This document shows, piece by piece, positions 26,271 to 34,058 of a stretch of 64,000 bases of DNA. Within the stretch, counting starts at the first letter, position 1, and each line of letters starts with the position of its first letter. The translations under genes and the position numbers were made by a program. Below the pieces are notes generated by a model. That model saw only the letters and a list, made by a program, of their open reading frames with translations. It did no database searches and was not told the origin of the DNA. Source of the stretch: Francisellaceae bacterium (lineage in GTDB: Bacteria > Pseudomonadota > Gammaproteobacteria > Francisellales > Francisellaceae); assembly GCA_028355575.1 (NCBI GenBank), contig JAOMSY010000002.1, positions 32,374 through 96,373 on the forward strand, read 5' to 3'.

Positions 26271-27622
26271 TAATTTATGATTTGATCTGACTGTTGCTCA
26301 AGAACCCAGGTTATTCTTACTAATAAACCAGATTTATCTTGTCTATTTTCTAATGCAATTAGAGTATCATGATTATCAAGAATATTCTTCACAATTGATA
26401 AGCCTAGGCCAGTCCCTGGAACTTCAGATGAACGTGATCTATCAAGTCGATAAAATGGTTTAAATACATTTGTCAGTTCTTCTTCAGGTATTCCTGGGCC
26501 TTCATCTTCAATAATTAGGCTCAACTCATTTATAGATTGAACGATAGACACTTTTGCGATTTGCCCATATTTAATGGCATTACTAATAATATTCTCAATT
26601 GCTCTTTTAAATGCAATGGGTTGAATGCTTAAAAATACAGGTTCTAAATCAATATCTTCGTAATAGACAGATTTACCTTCTTCAATTAAATTGAATATAA
26701 TCGACTCAATGAGCGAAACTACATCCAGTGTCTCAAACTTTTCATTAATCTTATTACCATCTGAAAAAGTAGATATTTGTGAAAGAATACTTTCTATCTC
26801 GTTTAAACATTTTTCGAGAAACTCTGGATCATTTGTTTCGGGATATTTATTCTGTAAATACAATTTAGCGCGAGTGAGCGGTGTTCTAATATCATGTGAA
26901 ATTGCTGCTAGGGTAAAGGCTTTTTCATCCACTAGCTTTTCAATATGGTTAATCATTTTAGTCATTGATTTTGCTGCACCAGCAGCGACTAATGGCCCAA
27001 ATACCGGTATTTTAGTTTTAAATTCACTAATATCTATTTCTAGCTTTTTAGCCAATATATTAATTCTCTGCCAGGGTTTAATAATGCTTTGTGTTGCAAA
27101 CATATATGCAAATAAAATTAGAACAATAAATGCCTCAATACATAATAAAACAATTATTCCAATTGAATCTTGAGGGTTTCTTACTTTTAAGTTAAACCAA
27201 CAATTGTTTGTGGGGCTATATACAGACAGCTCAAAATGAAGCTCTCCAGAGTTGTATAGTTTTGATACTTTTTCATAAATGACTGTATTCGTATTATCTT
27301 TTCTTATAAGTAAAATCTCTTTCTTATTCATCCTAAGCAAATTTTTATATAGCGGTTTAGAGGTTATGCTGTAATCCACTAAGTCTGTGTGCAGATCATA
27401 TATTACTTGATGTAGTATTTTATATTGTAGCTTTGTTAAGCCAAGTGTTTCCAGGTCGAAGAATAATTCTGCGCTAGCACTTACTCTTCTCAACCCTAAA
27501 TGATATATATATTCATTATTTTTAGTGTTCTGATAAATTGTTAGCGTTACGCTCAATATAAGCAGCAGCATTAAAACCAATAAAATTATATTTCTAAATA
27601 ATGTGCGTTGTAACCCTCGCAT
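26270..27622 (-). CDS. Two-component sensor histidine kinase
   Basis: 450 residues. An N-terminal membrane helix (about 10-30, NIILLVLMLLLILSVTLTIY), a periplasmic sensor of about 125 residues, a second helix (about 157-177), a HAMP-like linker, then the phospho-acceptor His243 in AAISHDIRTPLTRAKLYLQ. The ATP-binding domain has ENIISNAIKYG (N box), EDEGPGIPEEE (G1) and TGLGLSIVKN (G2). EnvZ/RstB class. It starts 4 nt after the response regulator stop. The last base of its TAA stop is the outermost base of the MITE-like element, so the C-terminus may have been trimmed by the insertion. Confidence 0.93.
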   Translation of the reverse strand: MRGLQRTLFRNIILLVLMLLLILSVTLTIYQNTKNNEYIYHLGLRRVSASAELFFDLETLGLTKLQYKILHQVIYDLHTDLVDYSITSKPLYKNLLRMNKKEILLIRKDNTNTVIYEKVSKLYNSGELHFELSVYSPTNNCWFNLKVRNPQDSIGIIVLLCIEAFIVLILFAYMFATQSIIKPWQRINILAKKLEIDISEFKTKIPVFGPLVAAGAAKSMTKMINHIEKLVDEKAFTLAAISHDIRTPLTRAKLYLQNKYPETNDPEFLEKCLNEIESILSQISTFSDGNKINEKFETLDVVSLIESIIFNLIEEGKSVYYEDIDLEPVFLSIQPIAFKRAIENIISNAIKYGQIAKVSIVQSINELSLIIEDEGPGIPEEELTNVFKPFYRLDRSRSSEVPGTGLGLSIVKNILDNHDTLIALENRQDKSGLLVRITWVLEQQSDQIIN

Positions 27623-27626
27623 CTAT

Positions 27627-28340
27627 CTATTCCTTCCAGAGAACATTCTGAGTAAATATATAACCTTGACCATGAAGCGTTTTTATTATTTCTGGTTTAT
27701 TTCTATCTTTTTCTAGTTTCTTCCTCAGTCGACTGATTGCAACATCAATACTTCTATCAAAAGCGTCACAATCTCTGCCATGAATTTTTTGCATTAATTG
27801 ATCACGTGAAAGTGGCTTGTTCACATTTTTCATCAACGTGACTAGCATATTGAACTCGAGCGTACTTAAATCAATCCTATTAGAATCTTTCTTTAAATAC
27901 CGGTTAGATAAATCAACAATCCAGTCACCAAAACAACCAGTGGTATGTTCTTTTTCTTCACTAGATAATTCACCTTGGTAACGGTTTAACGCACGTTTTA
28001 TTTTTGCTAATAATAAATGAGTGTTAAATGGTTTAACAATGTAATCGTCTGCGCCATGCTCATGTGCAAGTATTTGCTCAACTTCACTGTCGACAGCGCT
28101 GATTATAATAATTGGTATGTTATATTTTTCTCGCACTCTTCTGCAAAAACTAATGCCATTTTCGCCTGGCATCATCACGTCAAGTAGTATCAAATGAAAT
28201 TGATTAGAATTTAGTTTATCTTCACCTTCTCGGGCATTTGAGGCTAATTGATTTTCATAACCATTATTATTAAGAAGCTCAGATATTAACTCTCTAATAC
28301 TTTCATCGTCGTCTATAACAAGAATATTATATTTATTCAT
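27627..28340 (-). CDS. OmpR-family response regulator
   Basis: 237 residues. Receiver domain with the acidic cluster DDD at 10-12, phospho-acceptor Asp54 in LILLDVMMPG, Ser80-ish in IIIISAVD and Lys103-ish in DYIVKPF. A winged helix follows from about 135 with LSTLEFNMLVTLMKN, then FDRSIDVAISRLRKKLEK, and ends with IKTLHGQGYIFTQ. It is the cognate partner of the downstream kinase, 4 nt away. A tandem TTGTTACA box lies in the divergent upstream region, consistent with self-regulation and control of the LuxR-type gene at 28555. Confidence 0.93.
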   Translation of the reverse strand: MNKYNILVIDDDESIRELISELLNNNGYENQLASNAREGEDKLNSNQFHLILLDVMMPGENGISFCRRVREKYNIPIIIISAVDSEVEQILAHEHGADDYIVKPFNTHLLLAKIKRALNRYQGELSSEEKEHTTGCFGDWIVDLSNRYLKKDSNRIDLSTLEFNMLVTLMKNVNKPLSRDQLMQKIHGRDCDAFDRSIDVAISRLRKKLEKDRNKPEIIKTLHGQGYIFTQNVLWKE

Positions 28341-28461
28341 ATTTGGCGTGTGTTTTACGTTATATATCTAAACATAGAGCTATTTGAATTATTTTTCCAT
28401 TTTATAATACTTTGTGACACAATATATGAATTTTAACATTCTTATTATTGGTGAATCACAG

Positions 28462-28516
28462 TTGTTACAATTTGTTACATTTATGAAATATTCCTGATAC
28501 AAACTGTTGGTATATT
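28462..28516 (+). promoter_or_regulatory. Tandem response-regulator-like box and putative promoter of the LuxR-type gene
   Basis: TTGTTACAAT (28462-28471) is followed without gap by TTGTTACATT (28472-28481), direct repeats with a 10-bp period as bound by OmpR-family dimers. A -10-like TATATT lies at 28511-28516 with no good -35, placing the box at about -62 to -43 of the likely start, as for an activator. TACAATTTGTTACA within it differs at one position from the RstA box TACATNTNGTTACA as I remember it. Confidence 0.45.
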
Positions 28517-28554
28517 AGACAGCAAGTTCATTGCAAAAGTATTAAGGGAATGTT

Positions 28555-29220
28555 ATGCAACAAGTATCCGTTAACAATAATGCTGTGTCTCAAAATAGTA
28601 ACAATAAACCATCATTAAAAAAATATAAATTTAATAAGACTATCCCGCATTATATTTCAGCCTATTCAGTTTCTATTTCTAAGCAGGCATTTAGGAATAT
28701 TGGCTCCGAGGTTGTTAAAGCAACCATTCATTCTGATGAGTTGTTAGAAGATAAAAATCAAAGTGCATTTATAAAGAAAACAACCATCAAAAGGTCTTGT
28801 TCTGACTGTGAAATACAAATAGATGCTTATGTTAAAGAAAAATTTTTTAACCCTGAACTGGATGTTAGCCCAAATGATGAAACAGCAATTTTGAATTTTT
28901 GTTACCAATTTGTTGAAGAAAATTTAGATTTTTATATTGAAAATTTACAGGGTTTTTCGCAACTTCAGTTTGTTAATGATGATGAATATAGAAAAAATGT
29001 TTTCTTTAATGGTCAAACAGCTAGTGAAAATTTAAGCCCGAAACAACTAAGTGTTTTATACTGGAGCGCGAGAGGCAAAACCTCGCAAGAAGTTGCTGAA
29101 ATTATGCACCTTTCAAATGAAACAATAAAGTGCCATAAAAAACAAATTCTATTAAGATTATGTGCCGCTAATATTGCTCACGCAATTTATATCGCACTAC
29201 AAGAAAAAATAATAAACTAA
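28555..29220 (+). CDS. LuxR-type HTH transcriptional regulator
   Basis: 221 residues. The last 65 residues form a GerE-type helix-turn-helix: LSPKQLSVLYWSARGKTSQE, then VAEIMHLSNETIKCHKKQIL and IAHAIYIALQE. The N-terminal 145 residues are not a receiver or known autoinducer domain; they contain a Cys pair RSCSDCEIQ near residue 80 that could sense redox or bind metal, but this is speculation. It is not an obvious paralogue of the pair at 5.5-9.8 kb. Divergent from the two-component operon and preceded by a tandem box likely bound by its response regulator. AGGGAA lies before the ATG. Its stop abuts the convergent small gene. Confidence 0.82.
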   Translation: MQQVSVNNNAVSQNSNNKPSLKKYKFNKTIPHYISAYSVSISKQAFRNIGSEVVKATIHSDELLEDKNQSAFIKKTTIKRSCSDCEIQIDAYVKEKFFNPELDVSPNDETAILNFCYQFVEENLDFYIENLQGFSQLQFVNDDEYRKNVFFNGQTASENLSPKQLSVLYWSARGKTSQEVAEIMHLSNETIKCHKKQILLRLCAANIAHAIYIALQEKIIN

Positions 29221-29460
29221 TTAGTGGTATGTTGGTAACAAGCTAAGGGATTGTAATTTTTCTAAGACTTTTATTGAAACGAGTTCTTTCGCTTTATCAG
29301 GATGTTGATCTAATACAAATTCAGTGATATTTAAATCAGGAATATCACAAATACATTCGTATTTAGTATCTTCTTTTAAGTGTATCTCAACAAGTTGATA
29401 TTGTGGTAGATCTAAGCCAAGCTGTTCAAATCTAGTGCTTAAAATTTCTGATGTTAGCAT
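29221..29460 (-). CDS. Small protein resembling a double-stranded RNA-binding domain
   Basis: 79 residues. Predicted by eye as helix (EILSTRFEQLGL), three strands (PQYQLVEIHLKE, KYECICDIP, LNITEFVLDQ) and a final helix (DKAKELVSIKVLEKLQSL). This order, and the motifs PQYQLVE and the closing KAKELVSIKVLEKL, recall the dsRBD pattern (PEYELVE ... KKEAKQLAAEKALEKL). If so it lacks most basic residues of the loop that contacts RNA, so binding is doubtful. No family confirmed. It is convergent with and adjacent to the LuxR-type gene. The ribosome site is weak. Could be a real small gene of unknown role. Confidence 0.5.
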   Translation of the reverse strand: MLTSEILSTRFEQLGLDLPQYQLVEIHLKEDTKYECICDIPDLNITEFVLDQHPDKAKELVSIKVLEKLQSLSLLPTYH

Positions 29461-29919
29461 CTCATAAGTACCGATGTTAATGTTGAGTACCGAGAATATT
29501 ACTCGCCAGTCACACCGTAAGCAAGAAATAAAATTGCGAATATTTTTTGTCTAGATATTGCAATTTTTGAAAGCCTTATGGGTCAATGGTTGATCAATTT
29601 TTAGCAAGAAATCAAGCAATATTTTATATTAAAATAAACGCTAAATGATGGATAAATTTATAATTAAATACCTTGTGTTTAAAAATAATATGATTAAATT
29701 CAATTAGATAAAATACTCTAAAGCCATTGATATGCAACGGTAAGCTCTGCTATTAGTGATTTCGTAAATCAAGGCTTGATACGCTATGTTATGATTCTGC
29801 TAAATGTGTAAGATAATAATAAAATAATTTTCAATTTTGATGTAATGACAAGAAAATTTCCATAAATAACAAGACTAGATATAATTAATTGTAATCTAAA
29901 ATTTAAAAATGAATTTATT
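29461..29919. other. 459-bp intergenic region without a recognisable gene
   Basis: Very AT-rich; no ORF of note on either strand. An imperfect inverted repeat, AAATTGC-g-AATAT (29531-29543) with ATATTGCAATTT (29555-29566) ending in a five-T run (29564-29568), could be an intrinsic terminator, and the region could hold a small RNA. A short dyad ATCAAG-G-CTTGAT lies near 29777. The 3' end carries the promoter of the lipoprotein gene at 29920. Confidence 0.4.
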
Positions 29920-30135
29920 ATGAAAACTGTTCTTCTTGCCTCATTATGTATTTTGATTATACCACTTTCTGGTTGTATGACTGCTAGTCAATCACAAACT
30001 GAAGATGCTCACAGCCAAGCGCTAGAGAATGTCGAAAATAATAATATATCTCAACCAAATAATTGTTCATCGGATGCATGTAAAAAAGCTTATACACAGG
30101 GAATACAAGATCACATTAACATGCAAAATAACTAA
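29920..30135 (+). CDS. Small lipoprotein, hypothetical
   Basis: 71 residues. Lipoprotein signal MKTVLLASLCILIIPLSGC, lipidation expected at Cys19, followed by a short hydrophilic, Asn/Gln-rich mature part with a cysteine pair (NNCSSDACKKAY) and a helical end. It probably sits in the envelope. It is 14 nt upstream of the GTG of the exported chorismate mutase-dehydratase fusion and likely in one transcript. I recognise no family; a link to the enzyme is only positional. Confidence 0.65.
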   Translation: MKTVLLASLCILIIPLSGCMTASQSQTEDAHSQALENVENNNISQPNNCSSDACKKAYTQGIQDHINMQNN

Positions 30136-30149
30136 TATAAGGAGTGCTT

Positions 30150-31469
30150 GTGAGAAAATTTATCATTGGCTTATTTTTATCAATATTATCTTTCAACTTC
30201 AGCTCTGCACAGTCTAACGCCGAACTTGATCAATTGTACAAATTAATGGCACAACGAGCTGAGATAATGAAAGAAGTGGCTGCCCAAAAATGGTTACATA
30301 ACCACAAGTCTACAGTATATGACTCTGATCAAGAGCTTAAAGTACTCAATAATGCTGAATTAGTCTCAACCAAAAATAACTTAAAACCTAATTCATTGCT
30401 CGTTTTTATTCAGATTCAAATGGATCTATCTAAACATATTGAGCAATATTGGTTTGATTATTGGAATAATCCATCTACGCCAAAAAAATATTTACCCAAA
30501 TCTAGCCCAACCATTAGTTTAAAGCAATTAAGAGAAAATATTAAAATTATTGATAACAACCTCTTTAAGGAAATCGTAAAAAATCTTAACTTGATTCACA
30601 AAACATCTGTAGATGATTTAACTGATCAAGCTAAACATTTATTTATAAACTTAAATGGTGAGCAGATAAAAGGCATATCTTATTCTCATCCAGATTATCT
30701 TAAATTATTAATTAGTGCCCTTAAAGAAATTCAACTTAGCTATAATATGTTAATTGTTTGTACACCAGGCGACTATCCGCCAATGGCTTATTATAACCCC
30801 GAAACACAAATATATAGTGGTTTTGATATTGAAGTTATTAAATCATTTGCTAATAAATTTAACTATGTTGTTCAATTCAGGAAAACAACCTGGGCGAGCC
30901 TGAACGAAGAATTAGAAAATAAATGTGATGTCGCAGTAGGCGGAATTACTAAAACGCAACAAAGGTCTCAGTTGTTTTATACCTCAGATAAAGTTCTATC
31001 TGGTAAAAAAGAACCTATATTTACCAAACAAAATAATTCAATGTTTGAAAAATTTTCAGATATTAATCAATCTAGTGTCACGGTAATTGAAAATAAAGGC
31101 GGTACTAATGAATCTTTTGCAAAATCACATATTACTAAGGCTGACCTGCAAATACTTCAAACAAATGAATCCGTCTACACCTGTTTGAATAAATACCCTG
31201 AAAGACCATACGTTATGCTGACAGACTCAATTGAAGTTGAATGGCGTTCTAGTACAAATCAATCGTTAAGCAGTAACGGCTTAAACTTCACAATTCCAAA
31301 TAACCCTGAAACCGAAAAAGTCTATTTAATTAATAAACACTCAGATGGTAAAAAAATAAAAAATCAAATCAACCGTTTTTTAAAGACTGAGAAAAACTCA
31401 ATCAGAGCGCTTTACCAAAATGCAGTTCATCAAAAATATAATATCCCGGTTGATAGCTGTCCAATATAA
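30150..31469 (+). CDS. Exported chorismate mutase (AroQ-gamma)-cyclohexadienyl dehydratase (PheC) fusion
   Basis: 439 residues from the GTG at 30150, which has AAGGAG at 30139-30144 five nt upstream. Signal peptide ends near residue 20 (NFSSA-Q). Residues about 22-190 resemble secreted AroQ-gamma chorismate mutases: LYKLMAQRAEIMKEVAAQKW, then DSDQELKVLNNAE and VFIQIQMDLSKHIEQYWFDYW. Residues about 200-430 match PheC, a periplasmic-binding-protein-like enzyme: LIVCTPGDYPPMAYY, VQFRKTTWASLNEEL, CDVAVGGITKTQQRSQLFYT, VTVIENKGGTNESFAK, YVMLTDSIEVEWRS. Together they would turn chorismate into prephenate and then phenylpyruvate in the periplasm. Such exported fusions are known in a few bacteria. 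The usual Arg in the D-x-x-R-E motif of the mutase is Gln here. Confidence 0.85.
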   Translation: MRKFIIGLFLSILSFNFSSAQSNAELDQLYKLMAQRAEIMKEVAAQKWLHNHKSTVYDSDQELKVLNNAELVSTKNNLKPNSLLVFIQIQMDLSKHIEQYWFDYWNNPSTPKKYLPKSSPTISLKQLRENIKIIDNNLFKEIVKNLNLIHKTSVDDLTDQAKHLFINLNGEQIKGISYSHPDYLKLLISALKEIQLSYNMLIVCTPGDYPPMAYYNPETQIYSGFDIEVIKSFANKFNYVVQFRKTTWASLNEELENKCDVAVGGITKTQQRSQLFYTSDKVLSGKKEPIFTKQNNSMFEKFSDINQSSVTVIENKGGTNESFAKSHITKADLQILQTNESVYTCLNKYPERPYVMLTDSIEVEWRSSTNQSLSSNGLNFTIPNNPETEKVYLINKHSDGKKIKNQINRFLKTEKNSIRALYQNAVHQKYNIPVDSCPI

Positions 31470-31569
31470 AATTAAAGCTATCCATAAAATGGATCATAAA
31501 AAGTTTTCTATCTTGATCAAATACGTAGGTGCTTAATAGGCATTATAAACTGCATAATGAAAACATCTT

Positions 31570-31764
31570 TTATTTAGATTCTGGTGTCATCATTACCTGT
31601 TTAGGGGCATTTGTAGTCGTATCATTATTGTTATAATATTTTTGATAAAACTGATATGAAATGCTTATTACACCTAACACAGCGAGCAGCACAACAAAGA
31701 AAATTAACATTACAATAAATACATTTGGCTTCTTTTGAATTTCTTCTTTATCTATTGATGACAT
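31570..31764 (-). CDS. Small single-pass membrane protein, hypothetical
   Basis: 64 residues from the ATG at 31764 (an upstream in-frame start at 31800 exists but begins with an unlikely leader). Short charged N-terminus MSSIDKEEIQKKPN, a long hydrophobic helix (VFIVMLIFFVVLLAVLGVIS), then a polar tail with Asn and Thr. N-in, C-out topology is likely. No family recognised. It lies between the fusion enzyme and cpdA. Confidence 0.55.
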   Translation of the reverse strand: MSSIDKEEIQKKPNVFIVMLIFFVVLLAVLGVISISYQFYQKYYNNNDTTTNAPKQVMMTPESK

Positions 31765-31858
31765 ATTACCCAGCTTTAAGTTAATTGATAATTTATACAA
31801 GAGAATAATTTAATACTATTACTCATTATGTTCAACTAATTAGTTTAATGACTTAAAG

Positions 31859-32590
31859 CTAGTTTGCTTCAATCATCTGGCATTTTCCAGATGAGACATC
31901 CAGCATCGAATACATTTGTTTATTTTCCGGCTCAAATTTAATAGTTGAATTATATTGCATGGACGCAGATGGTAAAGTGATAAATTTAATACCGTTTTCG
32001 ATATTACTTGTATGGCTATGTGTGTGACCACATATAACGGCATCAATTTTACTTGCGTAAGGTGTTAATGTATTCAAAAAATCAGCTCGGTTCTTAATAA
32101 TGTAGTCATCAATTTTTAAGTTAATAGGAATGGTATGATGGTGAGTAAATATATATACAGGTTTAATCGTTACCTTCAATAAGCTTTGCAACCAAGTTAA
32201 GGTATTTTCAGAGATATAGCCTTCTGTATAGTTAGTAATATTAGAATTTAAGAATATGAATTGATGCGATTCAGTTTCAATGCTGCCATTATCTAAATAG
32301 GTGATTGATTGTTGGCCATTTAGTACTCTTTTCAAGTTTCCTTGATTATCATGGTTTCCTGCAATTGCATAGACAGGCGTATCAGGGAAGTATTGGTTTA
32401 ATTGTTCGCACATAAACTCATAATCCGTTTCAAGTCCATCTTGCGCGAGATCACCACATAAAATAATTACATCCGCTTGAGTATCTGTTGATGCGTGTTT
32501 AAGAACATTATTAAATGCAGATTTTGTGTCAATACCATTTATCGGTTTGTCCGCAATATGCATATCCGTTATAAGCAATATTTTTTTCAT
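31859..32590 (-). CDS. cpdA: 3',5'-cyclic AMP phosphodiesterase-type calcineurin metallophosphoesterase
   Basis: 243 residues, the CpdA length. Metallophosphoesterase motifs in order: LLITDMHIADKP (D-x-H), VIILCGDLAQDG (GDxxxDG), VYAIAGNHDNQG (GNHD), YIFTHHHTIP and CGHTHSHTSN (GHxH). The asparagine and histidine order is that of class III cyclic-nucleotide phosphodiesterases such as E. coli CpdA. It would lower cAMP, or act on another phosphodiester. Cytosolic. No linked icc-parE genes. Start ATG has no strong Shine-Dalgarno. Confidence 0.85.
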   Translation of the reverse strand: MKKILLITDMHIADKPINGIDTKSAFNNVLKHASTDTQADVIILCGDLAQDGLETDYEFMCEQLNQYFPDTPVYAIAGNHDNQGNLKRVLNGQQSITYLDNGSIETESHQFIFLNSNITNYTEGYISENTLTWLQSLLKVTIKPVYIFTHHHTIPINLKIDDYIIKNRADFLNTLTPYASKIDAVICGHTHSHTSNIENGIKFITLPSASMQYNSTIKFEPENKQMYSMLDVSSGKCQMIEAN

Positions 32591-32663
32591 ATCAACATAG
32601 GTTATTTTACGATTAGTTACCTATAAATTAGATTATATTTAACTTAAATGTAAGTTGTGACAA

Positions 32664-32825
32664 TCAGCTTACTAGTGCAGTTTGGTGATTATGAGCTTGA
32701 ACAATACCAGTATTTAAAGCATGAATTGTATTTGAGTCTATGGCTAGATCAATACTGGAAATCAATATATAAGTGACCAGTAGTAAAGAAATAATAGAGA
32801 TCACGATTGAAAGTTTATTACGCAA
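32664..32825 (-). CDS. Candidate 53-residue small membrane protein
   Basis: ORF with a TTG start at 32825 and an AGGT about 8-10 nt upstream. It begins MRNKLSIVISIISLLLVTYI and continues hydrophobic to about residue 28, then a polar, His-containing tail ending in QTALVS. The layout is that of a signal anchor or signal peptide. It fills the gap upstream of cpdA in the same direction. No family recognised; a TTG start and short length keep confidence low. Confidence 0.35.
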   Translation of the reverse strand: MRNKLSIVISIISLLLVTYILISSIDLAIDSNTIHALNTGIVQAHNHQTALVS

Positions 32826-33172
32826 AATCTGTACCTATATGTTGTACTTGTTAAATTCATTATACTAAGTTGACTCAAAAGGGTAACTGTATTGAATACT
32901 CTATACATGCAATAAAATATCTGGATAAAGTTTATTTACTACTAAAACAGTAACGCTTGGTTAACTTGATTATGCATTTATTGATCATATTTTACCCTAA
33001 TGTCAAATAGTATTTTAACATATTTTTATGCTTGATTAAGCCTTTGTTTTACCGAGACAATATATGTAATATTTTTGTAATGATCATATATATCAATATG
33101 TTATACAGATTTGTCACATTCACCGTTACTCGCTATTATAATTCCTGTACAGCAGTAATGGGAGGGAAAGAA
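32826..33172. other. 347-bp region upstream of a small plus-strand gene
   Basis: No supported gene. The frame of the gene at 33173 stays open back to 33032, but those codons (rich in Ile, Tyr and Phe) lack a ribosome site and look like leader. The region should contain promoters for both the plus-strand gene and the minus-strand small ORF. No strong repeat seen. Confidence 0.4.
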
Positions 33173-33466
33173 ATGATAGATGGTCACAGTATATTAACAT
33201 TCCTAAATGCAAGAGAAGAGTTTTGGTTTTGGGGAGTGCATCATATTCAAGTTAACGATAAAGAAAAATCCTTATCCTTTTATTCTATGCGAGAGGGTAA
33301 TTCAACCAAGTTCCACATATCATTAGGAGAGGGCGGATTTAAGCTTAAGTTGTATAAAGCGCTTAATAATGAAAAAATGAAGGTATATAAAATATTTGAT
33401 AAAGTAATGCCTGGTGATTTAAGTGACGTGATTAGCCATTGGGTCTATCATGAAATTGCCGCCTAA
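33173..33466 (+). CDS. Hypothetical 97-residue protein
   Basis: Starts at the ATG at 33173, which has GGAGGG at 33161-33166, 6 nt upstream; this strong site decides the start against the longer in-frame ORF from 33032. The product is soluble, with aromatic and charged residues (REEFWFWGVHHIQVNDKEKS, then FHISLGEGGFKLKLYKAL), and no signal peptide or membrane helix. Alternating pattern suggests an alpha/beta domain. I do not recognise a family. It stands alone between cpdA and the convergent arsenic operon. Confidence 0.6.
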   Translation: MIDGHSILTFLNAREEFWFWGVHHIQVNDKEKSLSFYSMREGNSTKFHISLGEGGFKLKLYKALNNEKMKVYKIFDKVMPGDLSDVISHWVYHEIAA

Positions 33467-33596
33467 ATAGCTTGGGAATAATGTTACAAAACTAAAACCT
33501 ATTACTTGTTTTACTTATAATCATGATTGAAATAAGTTCCGATAGTGAATAAAAGGGGTTTTGATTAATCCACTTACTGAGCCTTAAAGCTTACAT

Positions 33597-34043
33597 TTAT
33601 CCACAACAAGAATTAGCATCATTCTTTTGCTCAGGCGCACAACATGCTTTACTATCTGTTTCAGCAGCTGTTCCAAACATTTGAACATCTCCCATGGTAT
33701 GGTACGCTTCCCAGGCGATACCATTAGGGTCTTCAACCCAAGATTTTTCAGAGCGAGCATAGCAACAGGCTGTATCTCCGTCACTGTGGGTACTAATGTT
33801 GGCAGAAGATAACTGTTTCCTAATAACATCTAACTGGTCCTGATCATCTACTTGAATACCAAGATGATCTAAACCAACTTTGCCGTTACGGGTTGAAATC
33901 GCAAAATTAATATAAGGATCTTCCAGCATCCATTTTGCATAATCAGTTTTTATTTTTGAAGGCTCAGAATTAAACAAACTCGTATAAAAGCGGACGCTCT
34001 CTTCAAGATTATGTACACCAACGTGTAAATGTAATCGTTTCAT
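33597..34043 (-). CDS. arsI: ArsI/CadI-family metalloenzyme (vicinal oxygen chelate fold)
   Basis: 148 residues. VOC/glyoxalase fold: MKRLHLHVGVHNLEESVRFY opening, LDHLGIQVDD with the metal His, and TACCYARSEKSWVEDPNG followed by WEAYHTMGD. The vicinal Cys pair CCYA in a flexible loop is the substrate-binding mark of ArsI C-As lyases, which cleave the carbon-arsenic bond of methylarsenite with oxygen and Fe(II). The Cys-rich tail (KACCAPEQ, NSCCG) is also usual. It is the last gene of arsR-acr3-arsC-arsI, 15 nt after arsC. AGGA precedes the ATG. CadI, a cadmium-induced relative, cannot be excluded on sequence alone. Confidence 0.82.
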   Translation of the reverse strand: MKRLHLHVGVHNLEESVRFYTSLFNSEPSKIKTDYAKWMLEDPYINFAISTRNGKVGLDHLGIQVDDQDQLDVIRKQLSSANISTHSDGDTACCYARSEKSWVEDPNGIAWEAYHTMGDVQMFGTAAETDSKACCAPEQKNDANSCCG

Positions 34044-34058
34044 AATGGATTCCTGTTT

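Noticed and set aside
33032..33172. N-terminal extension of the hypothetical gene at 33173
   Set aside because: The strong GGAGGG just before 33173 and the unusual Ile/Tyr-rich composition of the extension favour the shorter start.
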